This document shows, in pieces, positions 1-9,392 of a stretch of DNA of 64,000 bases; within the stretch, counting starts at the first letter, position 1; each line of letters begins with the position of its first letter. The stretch is taken from NCBI RefSeq assembly GCF_012979535.1, contig NZ_CP053015.1, positions 2,666,001 to 2,730,000 of the forward strand. The letters are read 5' to 3'. Below the pieces are notes generated by a model that was not told the origin of the DNA, did not search any database, and worked only from the letters and a program-made list of their open reading frames with translations. The translations under genes were made by a program, and so were the position numbers. The stretch is from Sphingomonas lacunae (lineage in GTDB: Bacteria; Pseudomonadota; Alphaproteobacteria; Sphingomonadales; Sphingomonadaceae).

Positions 1-1
1 C

Positions 2-859
2 GAAGCCCTGTTCACGGAACTGCCGACGCTGCTCGCCAATCCGGTCCAGCCCTTTGGGGAGTGGCGGGACCATGTGAAGCTGCAGGGGGTCAAGTTCATC
101 CTCGACGGATCGCCACAGGCACGCACAGCCTACTTCAGCCGCCCCTATCGCCACGGCGGACCGAACGGCGAACGGGACTGGCACGGCACGCCGATTGTCG
201 ATCAGGCTACGTTCAATGCGCTGGCCGCGCAGGCCCATGGCGCGGGATTGCAGCTGTTCATGCACGCCAATGGCGATGCCGCGATCGACATGGCGGTGAC
301 AGGGCTGGAAGCACTGGGCATACGGGCAGCCGACAACCGCCGCCCGGTGGTAATACATTCGCAGTTCCAGCGGCTTGACCAACTGCCCCGCTATGCGGCG
401 ATTGGGGTGGGCCCCAGCTATTTTACCAACCACACCTTTTTTTGGGGCGATGTCCATGTCGACAATGTCGGTGAGGCCATGGCGAGCGGTATCAGCCCAC
501 TGGTTGCCGCGCGGGCTGCAGGCCTGCATGTGTCCAACCACAGCGACTATCCGGTGACCGCGCTCGACACGCGCTTCATGCTGTGGTCGGCGATGGCGCG
601 AACGTCACGCAGCGGCCGAGTGATCGGTACCGATCAGCGAGTCGATGCCTATGCCGCGCTGCAAGCGCTGACGACGGGGCCGGCATGGCAGTTGTTCGAG
701 GAAGATCGAAAGGGACGCATTTCCGAGGGGTTGCTGGCCGATTTCGTTATCCTCGACCGCAATCCGCTCGAAACGCCGGTGGACGCCATCCGTTCGATCA
801 GCGTGGTAGCGACGATCAAGGATGGCGTTACCGTCCATGGTGGCCTGTCTCGGGACTAG
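2..859 (+). CDS. amidohydrolase, YtcJ-like (5' truncated)
   Basis: The reading frame is open from the first bases of the window, so this is the C-terminal part (about 285 residues) of a longer protein. YtcJ-like amidohydrolases are metal-dependent hydrolases with a TIM-barrel fold, usually about 550-600 residues. Visible family signatures are GVKFILDGSPQ near the left edge, the metal-ligand region FMHANGDAAID, VVIHSQFQ, the SNHSDYPV segment with the late catalytic Asp, and the closing beta-sandwich text GLLADFVILDRNP followed by IKDGVTVHGG. Substrate cannot be told. It converges on the PepSY gene with a 4-bp overlap of stop regions. Confidence 0.85.
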   Translation, partial: EALFTELPTLLANPVQPFGEWRDHVKLQGVKFILDGSPQARTAYFSRPYRHGGPNGERDWHGTPIVDQATFNALAAQAHGAGLQLFMHANGDAAIDMAVTGLEALGIRAADNRRPVVIHSQFQRLDQLPRYAAIGVGPSYFTNHTFFWGDVHVDNVGEAMASGISPLVAARAAGLHVSNHSDYPVTALDTRFMLWSAMARTSRSGRVIGTDQRVDAYAALQALTTGPAWQLFEEDRKGRISEGLLADFVILDRNPLETPVDAIRSISVVATIKDGVTVHGGLSRD

Positions 860-2208
860 GCAGAAGCGGGCTTGTTCTCCCAGCCGATCACATGATCCAC
901 CAGCGCGACGATGATCAGCGAAATCAGCATCATCGGCAGGAAAAGGGCGGGGATGACAACCAGCAGCAGCAAGCCTCTGCGCCGGCTGGTTGGCAGTGGG
1001 GGCGCGTCAAGACCTGATCCAGGAGTCCGGCGGCGCCACCACATGATGCTGCCGCTGATCGCTATGGCTATCAGCGCCAGGCCGGTCAGGACGCCAATCA
1101 GCTGATTCACCCAGCCGAAAAGCTGGCCCTCATGCCAGGCAATGCCATAGTTGATCACCCGGTCGATTGGATGCTTGTCGGCAAATCCCTGCCGGCCGGT
1201 CACAGCCCCGGTCTGCGCATCATAGGTGACGGTGCGAATAAGCGGACGATTCTGTGCTTCGCTGGACAGTTTCCAATCCGGGCCATTGGGCGGCCCGAAA
1301 CGGGAGGGCGCATGGGGCGGCTGGATGATCACCGGAAAGGGGAGCCTTTCCCGTTCGGACAAGGCCACGATGCTGGCGAAATTCTGCCCTTGCGTCATCC
1401 GGCTATCGGCTGGGGACGCCGTGGATGCGTTGCCGCCATGATGGTCATGAGCGGCATGACCTGGCGCGGCTTCAACCACCATGCCGCCCTTCCAATCCTG
1501 TGATCCCTGATTGACCCAGCCAGCCTGTTGCCTGACCATCCTGAAAGCCGTGGCCCACCCATCGGTCCAGGGCAGGCCACTGACCAGCAAGACCAGCGCG
1601 AGACCCGACACCCAGAAACCGGTGACGGCATGAAGGTCGCGCCACACCAGACGCTTGCCAGCCGCAGACAATCGAGGCCAAACAACGCCAGCCAGCCCCC
1701 TGCCGCGCGGCCACCAAAGGTAGAGGCCGGAGAGAATCAGCACAATGGCCCAGCTGGCTGCGGTTTCGACAAGCAAGCCGCCGGCCCGGCCAAGCAGCAG
1801 CGATCCGTGAAGCCGTTGCAGCCAGTTGCTCCAACGTTGATCGGGATTGATGATGACCGTGACCTGGCCGGTTGCGGAGACGAAGACCTCCCGTTGTCCG
1901 CCACCATCTGGCAGGTCAAGCCAGACGGCAGCTGGCTCACCCACGCCGCGCGGCAGGCGATAGGACCTCAGCGTCGCCCCAGGCGCGACAGCCAAAGCTG
2001 CCGCGACCTGTGCATCGGGCGACGCCACAGGTGCACCGGATTGCAGCGGTGGACCGCGCCACGCACTTTCTTCCCAAGCGTCAATCTGGGGTTTGAACAG
2101 AAAAAGACTGCCGGTTGTAGCCAGCAACAGGATGAAAGGTATGACGAACAGGCCAGCATAGAAATGCCAGCGCCAGATCATCCGGTAGAGCGTGGAGCGG
2201 TCCATCAT
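856..2208 (-). CDS. PepSY-associated TM domain protein
   Basis: About 450 residues. The N-terminus has the typical RxxWRWHFYAGLFVIPF first membrane helix of PepSY_TM proteins, followed by a periplasmic PepSY-like part, three more helices and a closing helix pair. Such proteins are inner-membrane partners of TonB receptors for iron chelates, haem or copper; some are proposed ferric-siderophore reductases. A His-rich stretch (GHAAHDHHGG) in the periplasmic loop could bind metal. The start chosen is the ATG at 2208, which has GGAGG 7 nt upstream; a longer frame runs back into the preceding gene. It lies 10 bp after the TonB receptor stop and is probably co-transcribed with it. Confidence 0.85.
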   Translation of the reverse strand: MMDRSTLYRMIWRWHFYAGLFVIPFILLLATTGSLFLFKPQIDAWEESAWRGPPLQSGAPVASPDAQVAAALAVAPGATLRSYRLPRGVGEPAAVWLDLPDGGGQREVFVSATGQVTVIINPDQRWSNWLQRLHGSLLLGRAGGLLVETAASWAIVLILSGLYLWWPRGRGLAGVVWPRLSAAGKRLVWRDLHAVTGFWVSGLALVLLVSGLPWTDGWATAFRMVRQQAGWVNQGSQDWKGGMVVEAAPGHAAHDHHGGNASTASPADSRMTQGQNFASIVALSERERLPFPVIIQPPHAPSRFGPPNGPDWKLSSEAQNRPLIRTVTYDAQTGAVTGRQGFADKHPIDRVINYGIAWHEGQLFGWVNQLIGVLTGLALIAIAISGSIMWWRRRTPGSGLDAPPLPTSRRRGLLLLVVIPALFLPMMLISLIIVALVDHVIGWENKPASA

Positions 2209-2218
2209 CGACCTCCGC

Positions 2219-4246
2219 TCAGAAGCGCATCCGAACGCCACCAAAGACGGCTCGGCGCTCGACTGGCTGATAGATTGCAGAGGCAGCGGTAGCCGTTATG
2301 ACCGCACTGATGTCACCAATCGCCTTCTTGCCGGTCAGGTTGCGGGCATCAAGAAACAGGTCGATGCCATCAGCAATCTGTGCACCGGCCGAAAGGCCGA
2401 GCAAGGCATAGCCACCGGTGCGGGTCGTGTTGCGATAATCGGCGACACCACCATTGGGCACCCATTCAACATTGGGTGAAACGTGCAGCGAGTCTGCGCC
2501 AATCCGCAGCTGGGCACGATAAACATGGCGGGGAACGACCGGCAGACGATTGTTGCCGAACTGGGCATCATTGCGGAAGCGGAAATCGGAATAGCTGTAA
2601 GCTTGTCTAAGACGCAGCCATTCGGTCGGCGCAATGTCCAGACCCACCTCTATACCCTGGTGCAATGTCCGGTCAGCATTGAAGGTCGCCGCCGGGATGC
2701 CTGTGCCGGGGCTGACTACATATTGCAGCATTTCATCGCGCAATGTCGCGCGGTAAGCGGCGATATCCCAGCTGACAATGCCCGCCTCGCCGCGCGTGCC
2801 AATCTCGGCTGTCCATGCCCGCTGAGGCTTGATTGTGCTGATCAGCGTGCTCGTTGTCCCGACCGTCTGAAAAACCTCGCCAAACCCAGGGAACTCAGCC
2901 GACCTGCTGTAATTGGCGAAGAACTGGATCGAACTGGCCGGTTCGAACAGCACACCGAAACGGGGCGAGAAGGTATCGAAACTGATTCCGCCATTTTGCG
3001 CCGGACTGGCTGAAAAGTTGATAGTACGGCGGCGGAATCCGTCGGCATAAATGCCGCCGGCGATAAGCGAGAGATGATCGACCGGTCGGACCCGCACTTC
3101 GCCATAGAGGCTTGCAGTCCGCGCTTCCTGTTGGGCATCGAAGGTAATGGCGCCGCGCCGGCCGGCCAAATTGACAAATTGGCGCGCTCTGGTGGAACCG
3201 CGGCGATACTCTCCACCGAGGGTCAGCGACAGGGGCCCTGCCTCATGTTCCAACCGGGCAAAACCGCCGCGGTCTTCCGAATTCTGGTCGATCACCTGAA
3301 AAATAGGGTGATAGAGCGATTTAAAGTTGCCGAAAATACCAACGTCGAGACGGGTCGCACCCCAATCAAAGCTGGTCCGGTTTTGCAGCCTGATCGAATC
3401 AATATCGCGCGCCTGATTACCTGCCAACGCCGCAGGAGCGGCGGTCCGCGGCGCGGTCAATGCCACGGCTTGCGTCAACGCACCCGGCAAACGCTGATTG
3501 ATATTGTTGAAGCTGACATAAAAACGTGTCGAGGCAACAGGTGAAAGGGCAAGTCCCACATTGCCGTGAAACCGCAACGAGCGCCGTTGGGCGTTGAGGC
3601 GGTCGCCATCGGACGTGTCTGCGCTGATCGCTCCCCACGCGTCGACCCTATCGTCTGCCACTCCCATCGCCGCAAGGCCACGAGCGGTGTTGAAACTGCC
3701 GCCGTCGGCACGCAAATAGAGACCTTCTGCAGTGCGGCCCGTCGGAGTCACACCATTGATCGCACCGCCAAGCGTGCCCGAACCGAACCGCAAAGCATTG
3801 GCGCCGCGATAAACGGCAAGATGATCAAAGAAGATTGGTTCCAATTCCTGGAAATCGCCATTGTCATCGGCAAGGTTGATCGGGATACCGTCCTGCAACA
3901 GCGTCAGGCCGCGCATGTGAAAGCCACGCGATATACCCGATCCACGGATCGAGATGCGCACTTCCTGGCCATAGCGCGGCTGGAGGTACACGCCGGGCGA
4001 GAAGGCAAGCACATCGCGCAGTGATACGGGCATTCGGTCTGCATAGTCGCGATAGCTGACGACATCAGTACCGCCAGCGGTGGATTCAGCCTGCTGTTCT
4101 GCAGCGCTGGTCTGTGTATCCGCAGTGACGATGATCACCGATCCGTCACCGCTGCTGTCTTCGACAGCTTCGGCAGAGGTGTTGGCAATGGCAGGGTTGG
4201 CCGCACAGAGCAGCGACGCGGCAAGCGCGAAACGGGAAATAGTCAT
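2219..4246 (-). CDS. TonB-dependent outer-membrane receptor (metal/siderophore type)
   Basis: A 675-residue protein with a signal peptide ending near ANPAIA, a plug domain (DVLAFSPGVYLQPRYGQEVRISIRG, then LLQDGIPINLADDNGDFQ and VYRGANALRFGSGTLGGAIN) and a 22-strand barrel ending in the aromatic residue of GVRMRF. The plug is of the FecA/ferric-siderophore or copper-receptor type rather than the large carbohydrate type. The gene sits between a DUF2946 gene upstream and a PepSY gene downstream in the same direction, so it most likely imports a metal or metal chelate. Which metal cannot be decided from sequence alone. Confidence 0.9.
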   Translation of the reverse strand: MTISRFALAASLLCAANPAIANTSAEAVEDSSGDGSVIIVTADTQTSAAEQQAESTAGGTDVVSYRDYADRMPVSLRDVLAFSPGVYLQPRYGQEVRISIRGSGISRGFHMRGLTLLQDGIPINLADDNGDFQELEPIFFDHLAVYRGANALRFGSGTLGGAINGVTPTGRTAEGLYLRADGGSFNTARGLAAMGVADDRVDAWGAISADTSDGDRLNAQRRSLRFHGNVGLALSPVASTRFYVSFNNINQRLPGALTQAVALTAPRTAAPAALAGNQARDIDSIRLQNRTSFDWGATRLDVGIFGNFKSLYHPIFQVIDQNSEDRGGFARLEHEAGPLSLTLGGEYRRGSTRARQFVNLAGRRGAITFDAQQEARTASLYGEVRVRPVDHLSLIAGGIYADGFRRRTINFSASPAQNGGISFDTFSPRFGVLFEPASSIQFFANYSRSAEFPGFGEVFQTVGTTSTLISTIKPQRAWTAEIGTRGEAGIVSWDIAAYRATLRDEMLQYVVSPGTGIPAATFNADRTLHQGIEVGLDIAPTEWLRLRQAYSYSDFRFRNDAQFGNNRLPVVPRHVYRAQLRIGADSLHVSPNVEWVPNGGVADYRNTTRTGGYALLGLSAGAQIADGIDLFLDARNLTGKKAIGDISAVITATAASAIYQPVERRAVFGGVRMRF

Positions 4247-4372
4247 GTTCGAATCTCATCTGATTTTGCCGGCCGGTCAGGTAAGGCCATCAGGCAGGCA
4301 GGAATTGGAAAGCCGACATGGACCGGCCTGCCCGATGGAACTGGCCGTCAACAGGTCGGAAATTTCATGGGA

Positions 4373-4768
4373 TCAGATGAGAGCGGGTGGGCCCCGCAGC
4401 GGCGGCGTCTGGAAACGGAGAGACCGCCGCTCGGGCACCGATACCGGAGCAAAACCCAGAGCGAGAATGAAGGCAATGGCCGTGGCCAGCAGGAAAGGAT
4501 CAGCCCCGCCCAAGGTCAGCTGATCAGCAGCCCCGGCATGGCAGGCATGTCGGTCAACCGCATTCTTCTCCGCATCACGCGGCTGTTTGGGAATGGTAAT
4601 CATGGTCTGCTGACCTGCCATCCCGGAACAGACGCTGACGGTGAAGCTGTCGCTTGTAGGTGACAGCATGTAGCCAGCAGGCAAAAACGCCTTCATCGCC
4701 AGCGCCAATGCCAGCATGATCGCAAACACTGAGCGATGACGCAGGAAAAAGATGCGCAGGCGGAACAT
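4373..4768 (-). CDS. DUF2946 family protein
   Basis: A 131-residue protein with an N-terminal membrane helix followed by the family hallmark LAMKAFLPAGYM, Cys- and His-containing segments (VCSGMAG, HACHAG) and the C-terminal signature RFQTPPLRGPPA typical of DUF2946 proteins. The family is found beside TonB receptors and PepSY proteins, often in copper contexts; its biochemical role is unknown. Here it is the first gene of the minus-strand group, 126 bp ahead of the TonB receptor. The Cys/His residues could be metal ligands (inference). Confidence 0.75.
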   Translation of the reverse strand: MFRLRIFFLRHRSVFAIMLALALAMKAFLPAGYMLSPTSDSFTVSVCSGMAGQQTMITIPKQPRDAEKNAVDRHACHAGAADQLTLGGADPFLLATAIAFILALGFAPVSVPERRSLRFQTPPLRGPPALI

Positions 4769-4950
4769 TTGGCAGCGGCTAGCAAAAGCGCACGGACAAA
4801 TAAAGGCCTGAGCAGCCGCAAAATCACCTGGGTTGTCACTAAGCGGTCGAGACCACGGCGTATGCCGGAAGCGGCTTGCACTGCTTTCCGTTTACGTTAA
4901 GGTGAGCCAATCGGTCGCGAAACGGCCCCCGGACATTCCACGGAGAGATC

Positions 4951-5925
4951 ATGCCCCTGCCCGCCATTTTCGACAAGCTGCGCCTGCCGGTCATCGGTTC
5001 ACCGCTGTTCATCATCTCTACCCCTGAACTCGTCATCGCACAGTGCAAGGCAGGCGTGGTCGGATCGTTCCCGGCGCTGAATGCGCGTCCACAGACCCTG
5101 CTCGATGAATGGCTGCACCAGATTACCGAGGAACTGGCGGCTTGGGATCGGGACAACCCCGATCAACCGTCGGCCCCCTTTGCGGTCAACCAGATCGTCC
5201 ATCGTTCGAACAACCGGCTCGAAGGCGATCTCGCCATCTGTGAAAAGTGGGCGGTGCCGATCACGATCACCTCTTTGGGTGCGCGTGAAGAACTGAATCA
5301 AGCGGTGCATGGCTGGGGCGGCATCACGCTGCATGACATCATTGACAACCGCTTCGCCCACAAGGCGGTGGAAAAGGGCGCAGACGGCCTGATTCCGGTG
5401 GCAACAGGCGCTGGTGGCCATGCGGGCACCCAGTCGCCTTTTGCCCTGATGCAAGAAATCCGCGAATGGTTTGACGGACCGATTGCACTGTCCGGCGCAA
5501 TTTCAAATGGCCGCTCGATCCTCGCTGCACAGGCGCTGGGTGCTGACTTTGCCTATATCGGCACGGCCTTCATTTCGACCGAGGAAGCAAATGCGGTCGA
5601 TGGCTACAAAAATGCAATCGTTGAAGGGGACGCTGCGGGCATCGTTTATTCAGACCTTTTCACAGGCGTTCACGGCAACTACCTGCGTTCATCAATTGAG
5701 GCTGCGGGCATGGACCCCGACAATCTGCCAAAGGGTGACATCAGCACGATGAACTTTGGTTCGGGTGGCAACACTGAAGCCAAGGCGTGGAAGGACATCT
5801 GGGGCGCCGGACAGGGTGTCGGCGCGATCAAGAATGTCACGAGCGTCGCTGAACTCGTGGCCCGTTTTGAGGGTGAGTATCACGCGGCCTATGATGCGTT
5901 GGGTCCGCTCATCCGTCGGCGCTGA
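4951..5925 (+). CDS. nitronate monooxygenase (2-nitropropane dioxygenase family)
   Basis: A 324-residue FMN-dependent TIM-barrel protein of the NMO family, which oxidises alkyl nitronates to carbonyl compounds and nitrite. Signatures include RLPVIGSPLFIISTPELV at the N-terminus, ATGAGGHAG at the flavin phosphate site with the expected His, and LSGAISNGRSILAAQALGADFAYIGTAF toward the C-terminus. Start at the ATG with GGAGA just upstream. The gene stands alone, divergent from DUF2946, and its last 17 bp overlap the 3' end of the AHH-domain gene on the other strand. Confidence 0.9.
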   Translation: MPLPAIFDKLRLPVIGSPLFIISTPELVIAQCKAGVVGSFPALNARPQTLLDEWLHQITEELAAWDRDNPDQPSAPFAVNQIVHRSNNRLEGDLAICEKWAVPITITSLGAREELNQAVHGWGGITLHDIIDNRFAHKAVEKGADGLIPVATGAGGHAGTQSPFALMQEIREWFDGPIALSGAISNGRSILAAQALGADFAYIGTAFISTEEANAVDGYKNAIVEGDAAGIVYSDLFTGVHGNYLRSSIEAAGMDPDNLPKGDISTMNFGSGGNTEAKAWKDIWGAGQGVGAIKNVTSVAELVARFEGEYHAAYDALGPLIRRR

Positions 5926-6409
5926 CCGGCAAGTTGACGCCGTGCAGCGCGCCAATCGCGGCATCGAGCTGGCTATAGTCCTGAAACAGACGCAACGGGT
6001 CCCGACGGTTGAGCTGCACCAGCCGCGGGCCCGCGCCGGACAGAATATGCGCCAATACCCGCTGCAAGCGGCATAATCGCCGAAGGGCAAGCAACTCACG
6101 CTGGGAAGCAGAAAGCCCCTGTCCCCCTGACCTGATCCGTTCGACACGCGCCGCCACAACCTCGGTGTAACGCGGGTGGGGGCCACGATGCAGGGCGGAT
6201 CCGGTACGCCAGGCCAATCGTTCCTCGGCCGGAAGCCACAAGCAATTGGCTTGGCGATCAGTCAGGCGAAATCCGACAGGACCAAGAGAAGCCAGAAACT
6301 GCGCTATTTGCGCGCGCCGGGCCAAGGCCAAGGGAAGCAGGTGATGATGCTGATAACCGGTCTTTGCCGGGGCAATGACATCTGGACCGCGGGATGCCCG
6401 CCTGACCAT
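5909..6409 (-). CDS. AHH/HNH-superfamily nuclease-like protein
   Basis: A 166-residue protein. Its N-terminal half carries HHHLLPL, then GFRLTDRQANCLWLP, then ALHRGPHPRYTEVV, which is the order and spacing of the AHH nuclease domain (HNH/EndoVII superfamily, known mostly as toxin tips of secreted polymorphic toxins). The remaining part, with a Leu/Arg-rich helix, is unassigned. There is no signal peptide, and no pre-toxin or secretion domain, so it is a free-standing cytoplasmic version. The start used is the ATG inside TGATG shared with the stop of the upstream DUF4261-like gene, which implies translational coupling; an ATG 19 codons earlier is in frame. Nuclease activity is inferred from motifs only. 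Confidence 0.65.
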   Translation of the reverse strand: MVRRASRGPDVIAPAKTGYQHHHLLPLALARRAQIAQFLASLGPVGFRLTDRQANCLWLPAEERLAWRTGSALHRGPHPRYTEVVAARVERIRSGGQGLSASQRELLALRRLCRLQRVLAHILSGAGPRLVQLNRRDPLRLFQDYSQLDAAIGALHGVNLPVSADG

Positions 6410-7248
6410 CAGCGATTTTGCCAACCGCTGATGGTAACCGGCAACCACCAATGCCCGTCTTGCCATGCCAGCGGCGCGATACTTACAGTTTCTCCTGCTA
6501 TGAGACCGGGCAAGTCGACCGGCCCCGACGGATCGCCGTTGAGCAGTGAGTCTATTGCCAAACGCGCCGCACGCCGAACCACCTCCTGTTCCGGCATATC
6601 AGCAGGGGCATCCACCATCATCTCAAAACCCGAGAACCAGTCAAGGCCACGGGTGCTCACGTCCAGCCTGCGGCCTGAACTGGCCACGCTTGCAACAAAG
6701 GCGATAAGGTGCAGCACGGGAGGCAGGCCGGTTGCCTCCATCGCGGTGACAGCCTGTGCCAGCGCATCAACCGCACTCCACAAACGAGCAGGCTGCCAAT
6801 AGAGATGACGCGCCCCGACAAAGGGCGCCAGCAGCGCTGCAAGCGCACATAAACGCTGCGTTTCCATCGCTCGATCCAACGATGGTTGACCATGTTCCAA
6901 AGCGATTACTGCGCTGCCCACTGCGGCCATGTGCGGCGGCAACTCTGCCACACTCTTGGTTGTCCGTGTGGCATCTCGCGACAGGCTGTCATCAAGCATC
7001 GCCCGCGCTGCGCCCCCCTGAACCATGTCTATGCGGGCATCGCCAAAGAGAAGCCGTACAGGTTCCCCTCCCATTTCCGGGAGGGGAAGGGACAGCAAAC
7101 CCAGGCGAAGCAGCAGATCGCTCCATTGGGCGGGTTGGCTTATAGCGGCCTCTGCCCGTTCCGGATCACACAGCATGAACAGCCGCCCCGGTCCATTGGC
7201 TGGAATCAGGGGGGGCAGTTGGCCGGGCAGATCGTCTGGCAACGTCAT
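6409..7248 (-). CDS. DUF4261-like protein, coupled to the AHH protein
   Basis: A 279-residue soluble protein of unknown function. The C-terminal half fits the DUF4261 pattern: GARHLYWQPARLW, then a helix, then LHLIAFVASVAS, TRGLDWFSGFEMMVDAP, a helix RRAARLAIDSLL and DLPGLIAGETV. The N-terminal half (residues 20-120) is weakly conserved-looking and contains a segment encoded by a perfect 10-bp inverted repeat at 7063-7088. Its stop overlaps the start of the AHH-domain gene, so the two products are probably made together; a regulator, inhibitor or partner role is possible but unproven. Confidence 0.6.
   Translation of the reverse strand: MTLPDDLPGQLPPLIPANGPGRLFMLCDPERAEAAISQPAQWSDLLLRLGLLSLPLPEMGGEPVRLLFGDARIDMVQGGAARAMLDDSLSRDATRTTKSVAELPPHMAAVGSAVIALEHGQPSLDRAMETQRLCALAALLAPFVGARHLYWQPARLWSAVDALAQAVTAMEATGLPPVLHLIAFVASVASSGRRLDVSTRGLDWFSGFEMMVDAPADMPEQEVVRRAARLAIDSLLNGDPSGPVDLPGLIAGETVSIAPLAWQDGHWWLPVTISGWQNR
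7063..7088. repeat. perfect palindrome inside the DUF4261-like gene
   Basis: TTCCCCTCCC and GGGAGGGGAA, 10 bp each, separated by 6 nt. It lies in frame and encodes part of a Leu/Pro/Gly-rich stretch (LPLPEMGGEP on the minus strand). It resembles the C- and G-rich palindromes between genes elsewhere in this window (for example 52039-52060). Confidence 0.7.
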
Positions 7249-7339
7249 GGCAGTGACATGGCTGGCCCATTCGCCAGCCGGATGCCAGTGAATTCCTCTT
7301 CATTGCCTCGGGATTGGAGCAATCCCCGAACAGGCAAGG

Positions 7340-9304
7340 TCAGATTTCCACCTGGCTGCCCAGTTCGACCACCCGGTTTGTTGGCAGACGGAAAAACTCC
7401 ATCGCGCTTTCCGCATTGCGCAACATCCAGGCGAAGAGCTTTTCCCGCCACAAGGCCATGCCCGGCCTTTGCGCGGCAATCAGCGTTTGTCGCGAGAGGA
7501 AGAAGCTGGTGTCAATCATCCGGAACTGTGGCCCACAATTCTTCACATTAGCGAGCGCGACAGGAACATCAGGCGTCTGCATGAAACCGTAGCGCAAAAT
7601 GACCCGATGGAATCCCTGCCCAAGATCTTCGACTGCAAGCTGCTTGTCGTCATCGACATAGGGCACGTCCTTGATCTGGACGGTCAGCAGGATGATCCGT
7701 TCATGAACCACCTTGTTATGTTTGAGATTGTGCAACAGGGCGTGCGGCACACCCTGCGCGGTCGACGTCATGAAAACAGCGGTGCCGGGAACGCGGATGG
7801 CGCTGTTCGCTGCGCTTTGCACAAACAGGCTTACAGGCATCGACGCCTCGGCCATGCGATCATGCATCAGTTTGCGCCCGCGCGCCCAGGTGGTGAGCAT
7901 GGTGAAGATCACCCCGCCAATCAGCAGCGGCGCCCAACCGCCATCAGGCACCTTGGTCAGGTTCGCGCCGAGATAGGCGAAATCAACGATGAAGAAGATG
8001 ATCAGCAGAGGCAGGGCATAATAGAATTTCCAGCGCCACAGGTTGAACAGCACAACCACCAGGAGGAACGTGTCGATGGTCATCGCGCCGGTCACCGCAA
8101 TGCCATAGGCACCGGCAAGGTTTGTAGACGACTGGAACGTCATCACCAACAGCAAGACCATGATCATCAGGCCCCAGTTGATGCTGGGGATGTAGATCTG
8201 GCCTGCCGCCGTTTCGCTGGTGTGCTGAATCTTGAGCCGCGGAATGAAACCGAGCTGGATCGCCTGCTGGGTGAGGGAAAAGGCGCCGCTGATCACCGCC
8301 TGGCTGGCGATGATCGAGGCAAGGGTCGCCAATATGACCAGCGGCAACTGGAAGCTTTCAGGTGCCAGCAGGAAGAAGGGGTTTTTGATCGCTTCCTGAG
8401 CTTCGGCAGGTGTGAGAGCCATGATCATGGCGCCCTGCCCCAGATAGTTCAGCATCAACGCCGGCAAGACAAAGGCCAGCCAGGACACCCGGATGGGATT
8501 GCGGCCGAAATGTCCCATGTCGGCATAGAGCGCCTCAGCCCCTGTCACTGCGAGCACGACCGATCCCAGCGCGAGAAAAGCCAGCCAGCGGTCGGTCAGG
8601 AAGAACTGGAAGGCGTACCAGGGATTCAGAGCCATCAGGATTTGAGGATGATCGACGATATGGCCGATCCCCAACACTGCCAGGGTCAGAAAATAGATGA
8701 GCATGATCGGGCCAAACAAGGCCCCGACCTTGGCCGTCCCGCGCGCCTGGATGAAGAACAGGAAAAGCAGAATGCCGATAGCAATAGGCAGCACCAGCGG
8801 TTCGAACCGCGCTTCCACAACGGTCAGGCCTTCTACCGCGGACAATACGGTCATCGCTGGCGTGATCATGCTGTCGGCATAGAAAAGCGCAGTCGCAAAG
8901 ACGCCGAGCAGGATGATGGAGGTCGACCAACGCCGTGTGCCGCCGGTTTCACGGTTGATCAGCGCGAGCAGGGCCAGGCTGCCGCCCTCCCCCTTGTTGT
9001 CAGCACGCATGATGACCGACACATATTTGATCGTCACCACCAGCATCATCGACCAGAAGACGAGGCTCAACACGCCGTAGATGTGCAGCGCATCGGGAGC
9101 GAGCGGGTGATGGCCGGCAAAGGTCTCGCGGAAAGCATAGATCGGACTGGTCCCGATATCGCCAAACACGACACCGACCGCTCCGACCGCCAGTTTCACA
9201 AAAGGATCGCGCCGGTGACCACCAGCCGACTCGAGCTGATCATCCCCATCATGTCCGGGCCCCATCGGGGACTGGGCAGATTCCTCAAGGCCTTGTGCGG
9301 TCAT
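7340..9304 (-). CDS. kup: Kup-family low-affinity potassium transporter
   Basis: A 654-residue inner-membrane protein with about 12 predicted helices in the first 450 residues and a cytoplasmic C-terminal tail, as usual for Kup/HAK/KT proteins, which import K+ with H+. The signature [19 protein letters not shown] is at the start of helix 1, followed by the family segments [12 protein letters not shown] and [18 protein letters not shown]. The N-terminal 40 residues are hydrophilic and the exact start is uncertain because no clear ribosome site precedes the ATG used. It lies 88 bp downstream of ccmI in the same direction but is functionally separate. Confidence 0.93.
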   Translation of the reverse strand: MTAQGLEESAQSPMGPGHDGDDQLESAGGHRRDPFVKLAVGAVGVVFGDIGTSPIYAFRETFAGHHPLAPDALHIYGVLSLVFWSMMLVVTIKYVSVIMRADNKGEGGSLALLALINRETGGTRRWSTSIILLGVFATALFYADSMITPAMTVLSAVEGLTVVEARFEPLVLPIAIGILLFLFFIQARGTAKVGALFGPIMLIYFLTLAVLGIGHIVDHPQILMALNPWYAFQFFLTDRWLAFLALGSVVLAVTGAEALYADMGHFGRNPIRVSWLAFVLPALMLNYLGQGAMIMALTPAEAQEAIKNPFFLLAPESFQLPLVILATLASIIASQAVISGAFSLTQQAIQLGFIPRLKIQHTSETAAGQIYIPSINWGLMIMVLLLVMTFQSSTNLAGAYGIAVTGAMTIDTFLLVVVLFNLWRWKFYYALPLLIIFFIVDFAYLGANLTKVPDGGWAPLLIGGVIFTMLTTWARGRKLMHDRMAEASMPVSLFVQSAANSAIRVPGTAVFMTSTAQGVPHALLHNLKHNKVVHERIILLTVQIKDVPYVDDDKQLAVEDLGQGFHRVILRYGFMQTPDVPVALANVKNCGPQFRMIDTSFFLSRQTLIAAQRPGMALWREKLFAWMLRNAESAMEFFRLPTNRVVELGSQVEI

Positions 9305-9392
9305 GCCGCAACTCCGCTATCAACCGCTGCCGCTTGGACAGCGGGCGCGCCTATCACGCGCGCTGGCTCGATTCAATCGCCATTACGCGGCG

